Shown: positions 1 to 7,578 of the stretch, one piece after another
How positions within the stretch are numbered: position 1 is the stretch's first letter
How the letters are laid out: each line of letters starts with the position of its first letter
NCBI GenBank assembly: GCA_016722705.1
Contig: JADKGN010000002.1
Location: forward strand, 1 to 52,740
DNA length: 52,740 bases
Direction: 5' to 3'
Source: Candidatus Dechloromonas phosphoritropha
GTDB taxonomy: Bacteria > Pseudomonadota > Gammaproteobacteria > Burkholderiales > Rhodocyclaceae
Program-made: the position numbers and the translations under genes
The notes under the pieces: model-generated
What the model was told of the DNA's origin: nothing
Seen by the model: only the letters and a program-made list of their open reading frames with translations
Database searches by the model: none

Positions 1-36
1 CAGCCCGGAGATGGACCGCACAGAGCAAATGCCCGA

Positions 37-255
37 CTACCCGCAGACGAAGATGACGCTCGACCCCGGATGGGCGACGATCGCGCCTGGTTTGATGTTG
101 AAGTTCAGCCTGCTCGTCGTCTGATTCCCGGTGACGACCTTCAGCGGCGCCTTGCCCGGTTCGAAGCCCTCGGCGACGGCCTTCGCCACCATCACACCCT
201 CGTCGTTGCTATCGAGCTGCATTACGCTTTGCGAACGTTCAGGTTTGTCAGCCAT
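37..255 (-). CDS. Small hypothetical protein
   Basis: This is a 72-residue ORF with a good ribosome binding site (GGAGGA about 8 bases before the ATG), which makes it a likely real gene. The protein is acidic at its N-terminus and has no recognisable domain, signal peptide or membrane segment. I do not recognise the family. It lies on the same strand as the ParDE pair upstream of it but is separated from it by about 280 bases, so co-transcription is possible but not shown. Confidence 0.55.
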   Translation of the reverse strand: MADKPERSQSVMQLDSNDEGVMVAKAVAEGFEPGKAPLKVVTGNQTTSRLNFNIKPGAIVAHPGSSVIFVCG

Positions 256-342
256 GGTACTTCCTCCTTCGTTGGATCTTACTCGTATGTCAGGTGGGGA
301 GTCCGCCTGTGCGATGATTTATTGCATAAAACATCGGCTATG

Positions 343-528
343 TCAAAGATTATGGAAAATGCCTCGCTCGCCCTCAACGCTTACCAAAACGGACTCTTTT
401 TTGCTCACGAAAACGGGCCCACCGTTGTCGTCAATCGCCTGTTGCCACATCCGGCGCAACTCTTGCTTCAACCCTTGCTTGACAGCGGGCTGGTCTTCCG
501 TCGAAACGTGGCCGGAACCGATCAGCAT
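343..528 (-). CDS. Possible small hypothetical protein
   Basis: This 61-residue ORF sits just downstream of the ParE-type toxin on the same strand. Its central part is helical and basic (KQGLKQELRRMWQQ) and no known domain was seen. The bases before the ATG contain no clear Shine-Dalgarno sequence, so it may be translated poorly or may be a remnant. It could be a third gene of the toxin-antitoxin transcript, but nothing in the sequence proves that. Confidence 0.3.
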   Translation of the reverse strand: MLIGSGHVSTEDQPAVKQGLKQELRRMWQQAIDDNGGPVFVSKKESVLVSVEGERGIFHNL

Positions 529-533
529 AAAAA

Positions 534-827
534 CTACTGGTCGAACAGCGGTCCTAGATTACGAGCGCCGTGTAGCACCCGCTCGATCCGCACGACATTC
601 GGCTCGGCCCGGTAGAAAATGAGGTAGCGCCCATGCGTGAGCATCCGCAGCCCTTCGCGCAGATCGGGGCGCGGTGCGCCAATCCCCGGATGATCGACAA
701 GCCTGGCGCAATCGGCCTCAAGCTCATCGACGAACGACCGCGCCCGCGCCGGGTTGTCGCGGGCGATGAAGGCGGCGATTTCAAGAAGGTCGCTCTGGCT
801 TTCGGTCGAGAATACCAGACGCATCAC
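534..827 (-). CDS. parE: ParE/RelE-family toxin
   Basis: The 97-residue protein has the ParE/RelE toxin pattern: an N-terminal beta strand (MRLVFS), two helices (SDLLEIAAFIARDNPARA; SFVDELEADCARL), the PGIGAPRPDLREGLR segment and the strand GRYLIFYRAEPNVVRIERVLHGAR. ParE members poison DNA gyrase and RelE members cleave mRNA on the ribosome; the sequence does not settle which applies. Its start overlaps the stop of the antitoxin gene by 4 bases, as is typical of a coupled type II module. A second ATG follows the first directly, so the start could be one codon later. The protein looks complete. Confidence 0.85.
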   Translation of the reverse strand: MMRLVFSTESQSDLLEIAAFIARDNPARARSFVDELEADCARLVDHPGIGAPRPDLREGLRMLTHGRYLIFYRAEPNVVRIERVLHGARNLGPLFDQ

Positions 828-1093
828 TCCACACCGTTTTCGCTGGCGACTTCATCAATCCGTCGGCGCAGATTGGCGAACACCTGTTCGGCGGGAAGAC
901 CGGGGCCGCTGTCGACACCCTTCTGAATTTCGGCGCGGAGCGCATCCAGCTTGAACGCCCGAAGCATTTCCTGATCTTCGAGCATCCGCAGCCCCTCCCG
1001 GATAACTTCGCTCGCGTTGTTGTAGCGGCCCGATGCAAGCTGGGCTTTGACGAACTTCTCGAAATGGGAGCCAAGGGCGACACTGGTGGGCAT
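824..1093 (-). CDS. parD: ParD-type ribbon-helix-helix antitoxin
   Basis: This 89-residue protein fits ParD antitoxins. The N-terminal ribbon-helix-helix (SVALGSHFEKFVKAQLASGRYNNASEVIREGLRMLEDQE by position, residues about 4-42) binds operator DNA, and the acidic C-terminal tail (DEVASENGVE) would wrap the toxin. It is the first gene of the pair and overlaps the toxin by 4 bases. A GAGG Shine-Dalgarno lies about 6 bases before the ATG. The AT-rich stretch at about 1094-1135 is a likely autoregulated promoter and operator. Family membership is clear; the gyrase target of the partner is inferred. Confidence 0.85.
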   Translation of the reverse strand: MPTSVALGSHFEKFVKAQLASGRYNNASEVIREGLRMLEDQEMLRAFKLDALRAEIQKGVDSGPGLPAEQVFANLRRRIDEVASENGVE

Positions 1094-1307
1094 GTAAACC
1101 TCAAACTAACAGATGGTATCTATTATTTATTCCCTACCCCCCGCCCGTGTCAAGAACCGCCTGATTTTGTGGCGCCCAACGCCTTTATTTTGGCTATTTT
1201 TGCCCATCCCCCAAAAATGTAAAATCAGCCTAACGGCACGCTCCGCACCTCTTTGAGTACCTTGCTCCAGTAGTTGGGGTCTGCGTACCGAGCAGCGAGC
1301 GCATCAA

Positions 1308-1345
1308 GGGGTCAGCTCACGAAACGGACGGATTTGTACGCTAAG
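1308..1345 (+). repeat. Degenerate 38-bp Tn3-family terminal inverted repeat
   Basis: The 38 bases run from GGGGTCAGCTCACGAAACGG to TACGCTAAG and match the Tn21-type end at most positions; compare the better preserved end at 2422-2459. It marks the left end of the resolvase-bearing remnant that follows. The bases flanking it do not match the bases flanking any other end in the window, so no target duplication was found. Confidence 0.7.
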
Positions 1346-1397
1346 CCGCTGGCGTGGGTCGGGAGCGCCCGCCGCGCTTGACAGTGCCCTCTCCGTG

Positions 1398-1536
1398 CCC
1401 GGTTGAGGCATACCCTAACCTGGCGTCAGACCCTCCGGCGCGCTAGCGTCAGGATAGAGTTGCCTTCTGCATTGATTGACATGCGCCACCAAGGGTCATA
1501 GATTTCTTCCTGACACATTATCCTCAGGAGGATACC
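1398..1536 (+). other. res site of a Tn21-type resolvase (remnant)
   Basis: The stretch directly before tnpR contains the inverted motif GGTTGAGGCATACCCTAACC and further GCGTCAGG-type half sites, the usual make-up of the Tn21-subgroup resolution site. Its position between the terminal repeat and the divergent or downstream resolvase is also as expected. The AGGAGG at 1526-1531 is the tnpR ribosome binding site. Subsite borders are estimated. Confidence 0.6.
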
Positions 1537-2067
1537 TTGCACGGTCAGCGCATCGGCTACGTTCGCGTCAGCAGCTTCGACCAGAATCCGGAACGCCAGC
1601 TTGAGCAGGTTTCGGTAGACCGGCTGTTCACTGATAAGGCATCGGGCAAGGACACCCAGCGCCCCGAGCTGGAACGGCTGCTCGCCTTCGTGCGCGAGGG
1701 CGACACGGTGGTGGTGCACAGCATGGACCGCCTGGCGCAGAAGCTCACCCAACGCGGGGTGCGCATTGAGTTCGTCAAGGAGAGTCTGACCTTCACCGGC
1801 GAGGATTCGCCGATGGCGAACCTCATGCTGTCGGTAATGGGCGCATTCGCCGAGTTCGAGCGCGCCCTGATCCGCGAGCGGCAGCGCGAGGGCATCGCGC
1901 TCGCCAAGCAGCGCGGGGCGTACAGGGGCCGTAAGAAGTCTCTGAGCGGTGAAAAGATCGCTGAACTGAAACGGCGCGTCGCGGCGGGCGAGCAGAAGGC
2001 CAAGCTCGCCCGCGAGTTATGCATCAGCCGCGAAACCCTGTACCAGTATCTGAGAACGGATGACTGA
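1537..2067 (+). pseudogene. tnpR: Tn3-family resolvase TnpR with internal deletion
   Basis: This is a 176-residue serine recombinase of the Tn21 type that starts at TTG, 6 bases after AGGAGG. The catalytic serine region (RIGYVRVSSFDQ) and the C-terminal helix-turn-helix (AELKRRVAAGEQKAKLARELCISRETLYQYL by position) are present. Relative to the well-known family consensus, about 10 residues are missing in frame after MDRLA, where the sequence jumps straight to QKLTQRG. The lost stretch should contain the second arginine of the DRLxR active-site motif, so the enzyme is probably inactive. The two ends of the loss carry similar CGCCTGGYGC words, which suggests slippage. tnpA follows 2 bases after the stop. 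Confidence 0.75.
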
Positions 2068-2069
2068 CC

Positions 2070-2357
2070 ATGCCGCGCCGCAATCTGCTGACGCCCGCCG
2101 AGCGTACCGGCCTGCTGGCCTTCCCGGCCACTGACGATGAACTCATCCAGCATTACACCTTCGCCGAACCCGACCTGTCAGTGATCCGCCAGCGGCGCGG
2201 CAGCCACAACCGGCTCGGCTTCGCGGTACAGTTGTGCTACCTACGTTATGGGGTAGAACAAGCAGTCGTGTCACCAGCCGCCACCTCGGAAGAAGATCAA
2301 TACGTCGTCCCATTTTTCGATGACAAGCAACGGATCGGGCGTTTTGTCACATATTGA
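2070..2357 (+). pseudogene. tnpA: 5' fragment of Tn3-family transposase gene tnpA
   Basis: The first about 61 codons (MPRRNLLTPAERTGLLAFPA through LCYLRYG) are the N-terminal DUF4158 domain of Tn3-family transposases. Similarity stops at about 2252, and the remaining 34 codons are unrelated to TnpA and run to a stop at 2357. The catalytic domain is absent, so the product cannot transpose. It follows tnpR in the same direction, as in intact Tn21-type elements. Confidence 0.7.
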
Positions 2358-2421
2358 TCACCAATAGCCCTTTGCATGGCTTACTATAAATAACGGGTTA
2401 AGTGACAAAATTTGACGGTCT
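2253..2421. other. Unassigned junction sequence
   Basis: Between the tnpA fragment and the next terminal repeat lie about 170 bases that match neither tnpA nor another element in the window. No gene, hairpin or repeat was recognised here. Confidence 0.4.
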
Positions 2422-2459
2422 GGGGTCGTCTCAGAAAACGGAAAAAATCGTACGCTAAG
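2422..2459 (+). repeat. Well-preserved Tn21-type 38-bp terminal inverted repeat
   Basis: The 38 bases start GGGGTCGTCTCAGAAAACGG and end TACGCTAAG, very close to the Tn21-subgroup end. It faces into the following tnpA 3' fragment. That is the wrong order for an intact transposon, so it is an internally deleted derivative or a second element joined to the first. No 5-bp target duplication could be matched. Confidence 0.8.
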
Positions 2460-2476
2460 CCGAACCCTTTACCTAG

Positions 2477-3206
2477 TTGAAGCGAGCCCACACTCACGTC
2501 AGGGAGGCAGTCAAGGAAGCGAAGCGCCCCGCCGGCTGCACCCTTGACGACAGAGAGCGCGAGATGGGGTATCCGCGCCAGAACGGACTGGCCGTCGCCC
2601 TGGGCGAGCTGGGGCGCATCGAACGCACGCTGTTTATCCTGGACTGGCTGCAAAGCATGGAACTGCGGCGCCGCGTGAATGCCGGGTTGAATAAGGGCGA
2701 AGCGCGCAACGCGTTGGCACGTGCCGTGTTCTTCAACCGGCTGTGCGAAATCCGCGACCGTAGTTTCGAGCAGCAGCCCTATCGAGCCAGCGGCCTCAAC
2801 CTGGTGACGGCGGCCATTGTGCTGTGGAACACGGTCTACTGTTAACGGCGGTCAAATTCCGTAGAAATTTGGCGGCGTTAAATTTTCAAGCATGTTGTGT
2901 GCTTTCTCGCTGAGATGCCGAGTTGCCCCGGAGCCGGGTCAAGGGCAGGCTGTGGCCTTATACAGACTGGCGAAGCGCACCCTTGACGCGGTGGAGGGGC
3001 GATACGCTTGAAGGTGGCAGTAAGTACAGCAGTTTTGCGCTTACTGCCATAAAGGCCAGCGGTTTCGCCGCCATATTTCTACGGATTTACGCCGCCGGCA
3101 ACATCTGCCTGGAACGGGCCGCGAACGCCCTGCGCGGGCATGGCCATGCTGTCGATGACGCGCTGTTGCAATACCTGTCGCCGTTAGGCTGGGAGCACGT
3201 CAACCT
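2477..3206 (+). pseudogene. tnpA: 3' part of Tn3-family tnpA, interrupted by a miniature element
   Basis: Codons from about 2477 to 2839 give the conserved C-terminal part of TnpA (GLNKGEARNALARAVFFNRL, then ASGLNLVTAAIVLWNTVY). After a 264-base insertion the same reading continues at 3109 with LERAANALRGHG and LSPLGWEHVNL, where it is cut at 3206 by the 38-bp end of another element. There is no start codon of its own; TTG at 2477 is simply the first codon after the junction. It is a dead fragment. Confidence 0.75.
2840..3103. mobile_element. 264-bp miniature element with IS21-like ends
   Basis: The element splits the tnpA reading frame exactly between TAC and CTG codons. Its ends are imperfect inverted repeats of about 37 bases; the left starts TGTTAACGGCGGTCAAATTC, and the reverse complement of the right starts TGTTGCCGGCGGCGTAAATC. 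It is flanked by a 5-bp target duplication, TCTAC (2835-2839) and TCTGC (3104-3108), with one mismatch. TGTT termini and the GGTCAAATT word resemble IS21-family ends such as the remnant at 32163-32236. It has no transposase, so it would need one supplied in trans. Confidence 0.65.
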
Positions 3207-3248
3207 GGGGTTCTGCGAGCAATGGAACCGGGAACTGGTTTAAGGTGT

Positions 3249-4054
3249 TCACTTATCAGAACGGTCGAGATGACGGTACGGATTAGCCGGGGCCGGAAAT
3301 CCGGCTTTCTGCATGTGAGACTCGTAATCCGCCCAGGCTTGTCGGCTTTGTGGGATGCTCGTCCCCCGCAGGGAGATTTCAATGGGTGGTTCGGCTAGGC
3401 TGCGATGTAGCCGCAGGCGCGGGTCGGCGTCGTTTGTGCGGGTGGACAGATCTGCCAACCGCTTGGTCCTGGCCAGTTCCTCCAGGTCATGGGCTATGCG
3501 CCGGAGCATCCGGATCACACGGCCCTGGTCAACGCCGACGTAACAGGTCTCTGGCAAGTCATCGGCCGGTCGGAGGTTCACTGCCGGCGTTTCTCCTGCA
3601 GCGAGAGATTCCAGCCAGCCAACGCATGAGATCAGCATCGTTGCTTCCGTGCTTATCCGGTTAGCACACACAAAATTCACGCCATGGGAATTTCCGAGCA
3701 CAAAGTGGGGGGCAACTTGTTTTTGGAGGGGAATTCGTCGCCAATAATGGCACCGGCGGAACAAATACGGCATCATTGTGGGAAACAAAATCGCTGTATG
3801 TGTTAACCGGATAAGCACGGTTGCTTACTCTGTGAGTCGGTCTGCGACCTGCTCCTCTGCGTCAGGAAGAGGATCCTCTGGAGCAGGCCATCCCACCTCC
3901 CGAAGCATCGATAAGGGGTGTTCCACACAATCCGCCTGCGGGCTGGTGACAAGCTGATGAACACGGGTTGGACCCAAGCCCACCTGTTGGGCGATATCTC
4001 GGACGGAAAGCCCTTGTCGATGAGCCAACACGATGGCCCAGATGCGCTCAAGTT
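3249..4054 (-). pseudogene. HTH gene of the TIME-like element, copy 1, broken
   Basis: This copy holds the same uncharacterised protein as at 48698-49412. The helix-turn-helix part (LSVRDIAQQVGLGPTRVHQL) lies at about 3950-4030 and the C-terminal part (DLEELARTKRLADLSTRTND to the last residues YRHLDRSDK) at 3249-3645. A 172-base miniature element interrupts it, with an in-frame stop at its edge. The N-terminal about 35 codons are removed by the Tn3-type end at 4055. Unlike copy 2, it has no frameshift in the central VGVDQGRVIRMLRR region, so it shows what the intact reading should be. Confidence 0.6.
3648..3819. mobile_element. 172-bp miniature inverted-repeat element
   Basis: It is absent from the second copy of the host element, which defines the insertion. 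The ends are CGTGCTTATCCGGTTAGC and its near-perfect inverted partner (GTTAACCGGATAAGCACG). The flanking bases GTTGCTTC (3640-3647) and GTTGCTTA (3820-3827) are an 8-bp target duplication with one change. No ORF of note lies inside. The parent family is unknown. Confidence 0.65.
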
Positions 4055-4239
4055 GGGGTCGATTCAGAATTCGGAAGTTAAAGCACGCTAAGGAGGCGCT
4101 GATTAATTCCTTTTTCGCGCCGAACACGTAACGAATGAAAGGGACTTCCCCGTCCCGAAGTAGCAGCGGAAGCCACCGGCAGCGATTGCTGCCATGATTG
4201 AGTTTCCAGACTGAATCATTCATTCGAAAGGGGAAGTCC

Positions 4240-5292
4240 ATGAGTATTGTCACCGCCGGCATTGATCTCGCCAAGAATGTATTCGCTTTACATGGCATTG
4301 ACCAGAGCGGCCAGGCAGTTTTTGTCAAACCGAAGGTGGCGCGTAGCCAATTGCTGGAGATGGTCGCCAATCTACCGCCTTGTCTGATCGGTATGGAGGC
4401 CTGCTCGGGTGCGCATCACTGGGCAAGACTGTTCCGGCAGTTCGGGCACACCGTCAAACTGATGGCGCCCAAATTCGTGGCGCCGTACCGGATGAGCGGC
4501 AAGCGCGGCAAGAATGATGCGGCGGATGCCGCCGCGATCTGCGAAGCCGTCACCCGGCCCAATATGCGCTTCGTGCCAATCAAGGACATCGACCAGCAAG
4601 CCATCCTCTGTCTGCACCGCACCCGGCAAGGCTTCATCGAAGAGCGCACCGCCCTCTACAACCGTCTGCGCGGGTTGATCAGCGAGTTCGGCATCGTCCT
4701 GCCGCAGAAAGTCGAGCGCCTGCGCCGGGAAATCGGCGCCCACCTCGAACAACTACCCGGCTGGGCCAACCGCTGTGTCGGCGATCTTCTTTCCCACGCT
4801 GACCGTCTCAACGAACGCATCACGGAATACGCCCCGGAGGAAGTCCCCTTGGGGGACGACCGCGCCATCGCCGAAGCCGCCCGGCAAGATCGGCGCAGCC
4901 GCCAGCTCATGCAACTGCCCGGCCTCGGGCCGACCACTGCCAGTGCCCTGGTCGCCAGTCTGGGTGGTGGGCACGACTTCAAGAACGGCCGCCAACTCGC
5001 CGCCTGGGTCGGCTTGGTTCCAGGTCAATACAGCAGCGGCGGCAAAGCAAGATTGGGCAGGATTACCAAAGCGGGTGACGCCTACCTGCGCAGCCTGCTC
5101 GTCATGGGTGCCCGCTCTGTCCTCGCCGGTCTGGGTGACAAGCAAGATCGCTTCAGCCGTTGGGCTCGCGCCCTGGTTGAACGACGCGGCTACTGGAAAG
5201 CGGCGGTCGCCATTGCTGCCAAGAATCTGCGGCTGGCCTGGGCCGTCATGAAATATGGGGAAGATTTCCGGTTGACCGCGGAACCCGCCTGA
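4240..5292 (+). CDS. IS110-family (IS1111 group) transposase
   Basis: This 350-residue DEDD transposase starts at ATG 4240, preceded by AAAGGGGAAG. The N-terminal RuvC-like domain shows TAGIDLAKNVFALHGID with the first acidic residue, GMEACSGAHHWAR and KNDAADAAAICEAVTRPNMR. The C-terminal domain shows LPGLGPTTASALVASLGGG, AAWVGLVPGQYSSGGKARLG and GDAYLRSLLVMGARS, which holds the serine region typical of the family. The PPCLxGMEACxGAHHWAR wording is that of the IS1111 group. Length is normal and no frameshift is seen, so the enzyme is probably functional. Known members use an element-encoded bridge (seek) RNA to choose targets. Confidence 0.9.
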   Translation: MSIVTAGIDLAKNVFALHGIDQSGQAVFVKPKVARSQLLEMVANLPPCLIGMEACSGAHHWARLFRQFGHTVKLMAPKFVAPYRMSGKRGKNDAADAAAICEAVTRPNMRFVPIKDIDQQAILCLHRTRQGFIEERTALYNRLRGLISEFGIVLPQKVERLRREIGAHLEQLPGWANRCVGDLLSHADRLNERITEYAPEEVPLGDDRAIAEAARQDRRSRQLMQLPGLGPTTASALVASLGGGHDFKNGRQLAAWVGLVPGQYSSGGKARLGRITKAGDAYLRSLLVMGARSVLAGLGDKQDRFSRWARALVERRGYWKAAVAIAAKNLRLAWAVMKYGEDFRLTAEPA

Positions 5293-5649
5293 ACAGTCGA
5301 AAAAAGCGTCTATAGGGAAAAATCTGGAAAGGGATCACAGGCCGCTCGCTGGCGGCCAAATACCAGCGAAGCACTGCCAACGTTGATGTGAAGCGGTTTG
5401 GACCCGCGCGGGGTATGCCTGATTAGCTCAAGGGGAAGAAGTCATTCCCGACTAACGAATGAGGCCCTCGCGCGCGTCTTTCATCAGGGTCCGGGCAAGA
5501 AGCCCAACATGACCGGTTGTAGTACCGCAGTCCTTCACCTTCTTTGCTTCGACATGGCAGAGCAGATGGGCAGACAGATCATTGAGGCAGAACGATGAAA
5601 CGCTAAAAGTCAGAAACCCGCTTGCTGAATAGGGGGGAAGCTCTTGTAG
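5293..5649 (+). ncRNA. Candidate bridge/seek RNA region of the IS1111 element
   Basis: IS1111-group elements encode their guide RNA in the non-coding segment downstream of the transposase. Here that segment is 357 bases long, has no credible gene, and contains the hairpin GGCCGCTCGCTGGCGGCC at about 5340-5357. The assignment rests on position and known family architecture, not on a recognised RNA sequence. The exact transcript ends and guide loops are not defined. Confidence 0.35.
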
Positions 5650-5803
5650 TAAGCTATTGATTGCATTTGGGCGAAAATTTCGCAAACCGATTAAATCAGC
5701 GCTTCCCTAAGGAATGCTCGATCCAACAACGGTGCAGCTTTGCGTTTGGCGGTTGTCGCTGGAAGCGGGGTTATGGTCGTTCTCAAAACTCGACAGTCTT
5801 GGC

Positions 5804-7251
5804 CATCCCATTACACACAACTTCAACACCTCTGCGTAACATGCTGACTTTACAAGAAATGCTGGGTGGATGTGATGGGTTGGGCAGCGGAAGAATTCAA
5901 GGCGATCGACCTGGGCGACCGGCGTCTGGACAAGCGCACGGTGCTGCTGGCGGAGCGCATGGCAGCCAATCCGATGGCCAGTATCCCGCAAGCCTGCGGC
6001 GGCTGGGCGGAAACCCAGGCGGCGTATCGTTTTTTGCGCAGGACGACATCGAATGGGAAGCCATCCTGGCCTCGCACTGGGGAAGCGCCGAAACGCGCAT
6101 GCGGGTGCATCCGGTGGTGCTGTGCATCCAAGACACCACGGAACTCGACTTCAATGGTCAGCGCATTGCCGGTCTGGGGCCGCTCTCGTATGAAGCCCAA
6201 CGCGGGATGTACGTGCATTCCACCTACGCGGTCAGTCCGCAGCGTGAACCCTTGGGTGTTCTGGACGCCTGGATGTGGGCACGCGAACCCAAGGACGCGA
6301 GCGGCCAACGAGGTGGCCTGCTGGAAAGCACCCGCTGGACGGAGGGCTACACCCGCATCGCGGAGTTGGCGAGCAGCATGCCGGACACCCGGCTGGTGTA
6401 TGTGGCGGATCGGGAGGCGGACATCGTGGCCCTGATGGTGCAAGCCCGCGAGCTGGGGCATCCCGCCGACTGGCTGATTCGTTCCCAGCACAATCGGGCG
6501 CTTCCCGAGGGCGGCAAGCTGTGGACTGAGGTCCTGGCCAGCGAAGCGCTCGGCGGCATCCGCTTCACGATGCCTTCGCGGCAAGGACAGAAGGCGCGGG
6601 ACGTTCGGCAACGAGTCTGGGCAAAGCGGGTGACGGTCTCCGACGGCAAGGGGAGCCGGATCGAGGTGAGTTGTCTGGTGGCGCGAGAAGAAAGTGCCCC
6701 CGAGGGCGTGAAGCCGGTGGAATGGCGGCTGCTGACCAATCGGCCGATTAACTCTTTCGAAGCGGCGACCGAACTGATCGACTGGTACCGGGCGCGCTGG
6801 GAGATCGAACTGTTCTTCCATGTCCTCAAGAACGGCTGCCGCGTAGAGGCGTTGCAGTTGAGCACCGTGGCGCGGCTGGAACGGGCGCTGGCGCTGTTCA
6901 TGGTGGTGGCTTGGCGGATTGCCCGACTCATGCGCCTGGGCCGTACCTGCCCAGACCTGGATGCGGCCTTGCTGTTCGAGCAGGACGAATGGCAAGCGGC
7001 TTACATCCTGAATCGGAAGAAGGTGCCCAAGACGCCGCCCAGGCTCAATGAAGTGGTGCGCTTGGTGGCGATGCTTGGCGGATTTCTGGCCCGCAAGGGC
7101 GATGGCGAGCCAGGGGTGAAGACCCTTTGGCTTGGCCTTCAACGCGTCGTCGATTTCGCCGCCGGGATCAGATTCGCGAGAGAGGCTCATGCGTTATGAC
7201 GCGAGTTCAACTTCAAAGTGTAATTTTGAATAATTTGTGTGTAATGGAATG
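5804..7251 (+). mobile_element. IS4-family insertion sequence with 9-bp target duplication
   Basis: The 1448-bp element has 17-base terminal repeats that differ at one position: left CATCCCATTACACACAA, right (reverse complement) CATTCCATTACACACAA. It is flanked on both sides by AGTCTTGGC (5795-5803 and 7252-7260), a perfect 9-bp duplication of the size usual for IS50-like IS4-family elements. The preserved duplication suggests a recent insertion. Its one gene needs a frameshift to be read in full. Confidence 0.85.
5866..7199 (+). pseudogene. IS4-family (IS50-like) transposase, two frames
   Basis: The N-terminal part starts at ATG 5866 (MDVMGWAAEEFKAIDLGDRR) and runs to AAYRF at about 6033; the reading then continues in the -1 frame as FAQDDIEWEAILASHW to the stop at 7199. 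The joined product is about 444 residues. DDE residues are visible: CIQDTTELDFN, YVADREADIVAL and the YREK signature YRARWEIELFFHVLK. The switch falls on a run of six T, in the order T-TTT-TTG, a canonical -1 slippery heptamer. It is either a one-base indel that kills the gene or a programmed frameshift. Without slippage the zero-frame product is 189 residues and lacks the catalytic core. Confidence 0.75.
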
Positions 7252-7578
7252 AGTCTTGGCGGCTCAATACGAGAGCGGTTTTCGAGAACGTGACAGGCAA
7301 GGCCAGCACTGGCGCGGCCTTTTTTCTTACAGCGGCTTCTCGAAAATAATTGTTTGCGAGATACAGGCCAATGCCAACAACCTATCGTAAGATTTTGTCC
7401 GAATTCTGAGGTGACCCCTTCATCTGTCGCGGATCTCTCACACCGACCCAGATATCCAACAGCCGAGCCGTGGGGAGCACTTCGGTTTCTGGACATGGCA
7501 AGTAGACTTCTCGCCCTTTGTCTTCATGCGGTGTTTGCCGAAGCCGCAAGGATATCTGCCCCGTATCGCTCAGACGAC

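Larger units (their letters stand above)
3207..4054. mobile_element. TIME-like element with 38-bp ends, copy 1 (right end lost)
   Basis: The left end (3207-3244) is a 38-base repeat that begins GGGGTTCTGCGAGCAATGGA and ends TTTAAG. It has the GGGG start, TAAG end and length of Tn3-type ends but a different core. The interior matches the complete copy at 48656-49489 with scattered base changes. Copy 1 carries a 172-base insertion at 3648-3819, and its right part is replaced at 4055 by a Tn3-type end. It landed inside the tnpA 3' fragment. Confidence 0.65.
4134..5649 (+). mobile_element. IS110-family insertion sequence, IS1111 group
   Basis: The borders are defined by comparison with the uninterrupted 99-bp element at 25149-25247: miniature-element sequence stops at about 4133 and resumes at about 5650. 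This gives an element of about 1.5 kb with a single transposase gene, a 106-base left flank and a long (357-base) right non-coding flank. No terminal repeats or target duplication are obvious, as is normal for IS110 elements. The border is accurate to a few bases. Confidence 0.7.
4092..5706. mobile_element. 99-bp miniature element (YTAR target) split by IS1111-group insertion
   Basis: The outer 42 and 57 bases together rebuild the intact 99-bp element at 25149-25247, in reverse orientation. Terminal repeats are GGAGGCGCTGATTAATTCC and GGAAGCGCTGATTTAATC. The direct repeat CTAA flanks it (4088-4091 and 5707-5710), while the other copy is flanked by CTAG. Both fit the YTAR target of IS5-type elements. 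The left CTAA is part of the Tn3-type end itself. Confidence 0.7.
4055..7418. mobile_element. Composite: small Tn3-type element filled with later insertions
   Basis: Two facing 38-bp Tn3-type ends (4055-4092, and 7381-7418 inverted) share GGGGTC and TCAGAATTCGGA. If the IS1111/miniature element composite (4092-5706 plus one CTAA) and the IS4-family element (5804-7251 plus one 9-bp repeat) are removed, about 0.29 kb remain. That size fits Tn3-derived inverted-repeat miniature elements (TIMEs). No 5-bp target duplication flanks the pair, so the two ends may not be original partners. Confidence 0.5.

Noticed and set aside
5850..7190. 446-codon minus-strand frame opposite the IS4-family transposase
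   Set aside because: It has no recognisable protein, while the plus strand shows DDE and YREK motifs.
4055..7418. 5-bp target duplication around the composite Tn3-type element
   Set aside because: The flanks AAGTT and TTCAT do not match, so no duplication is claimed.
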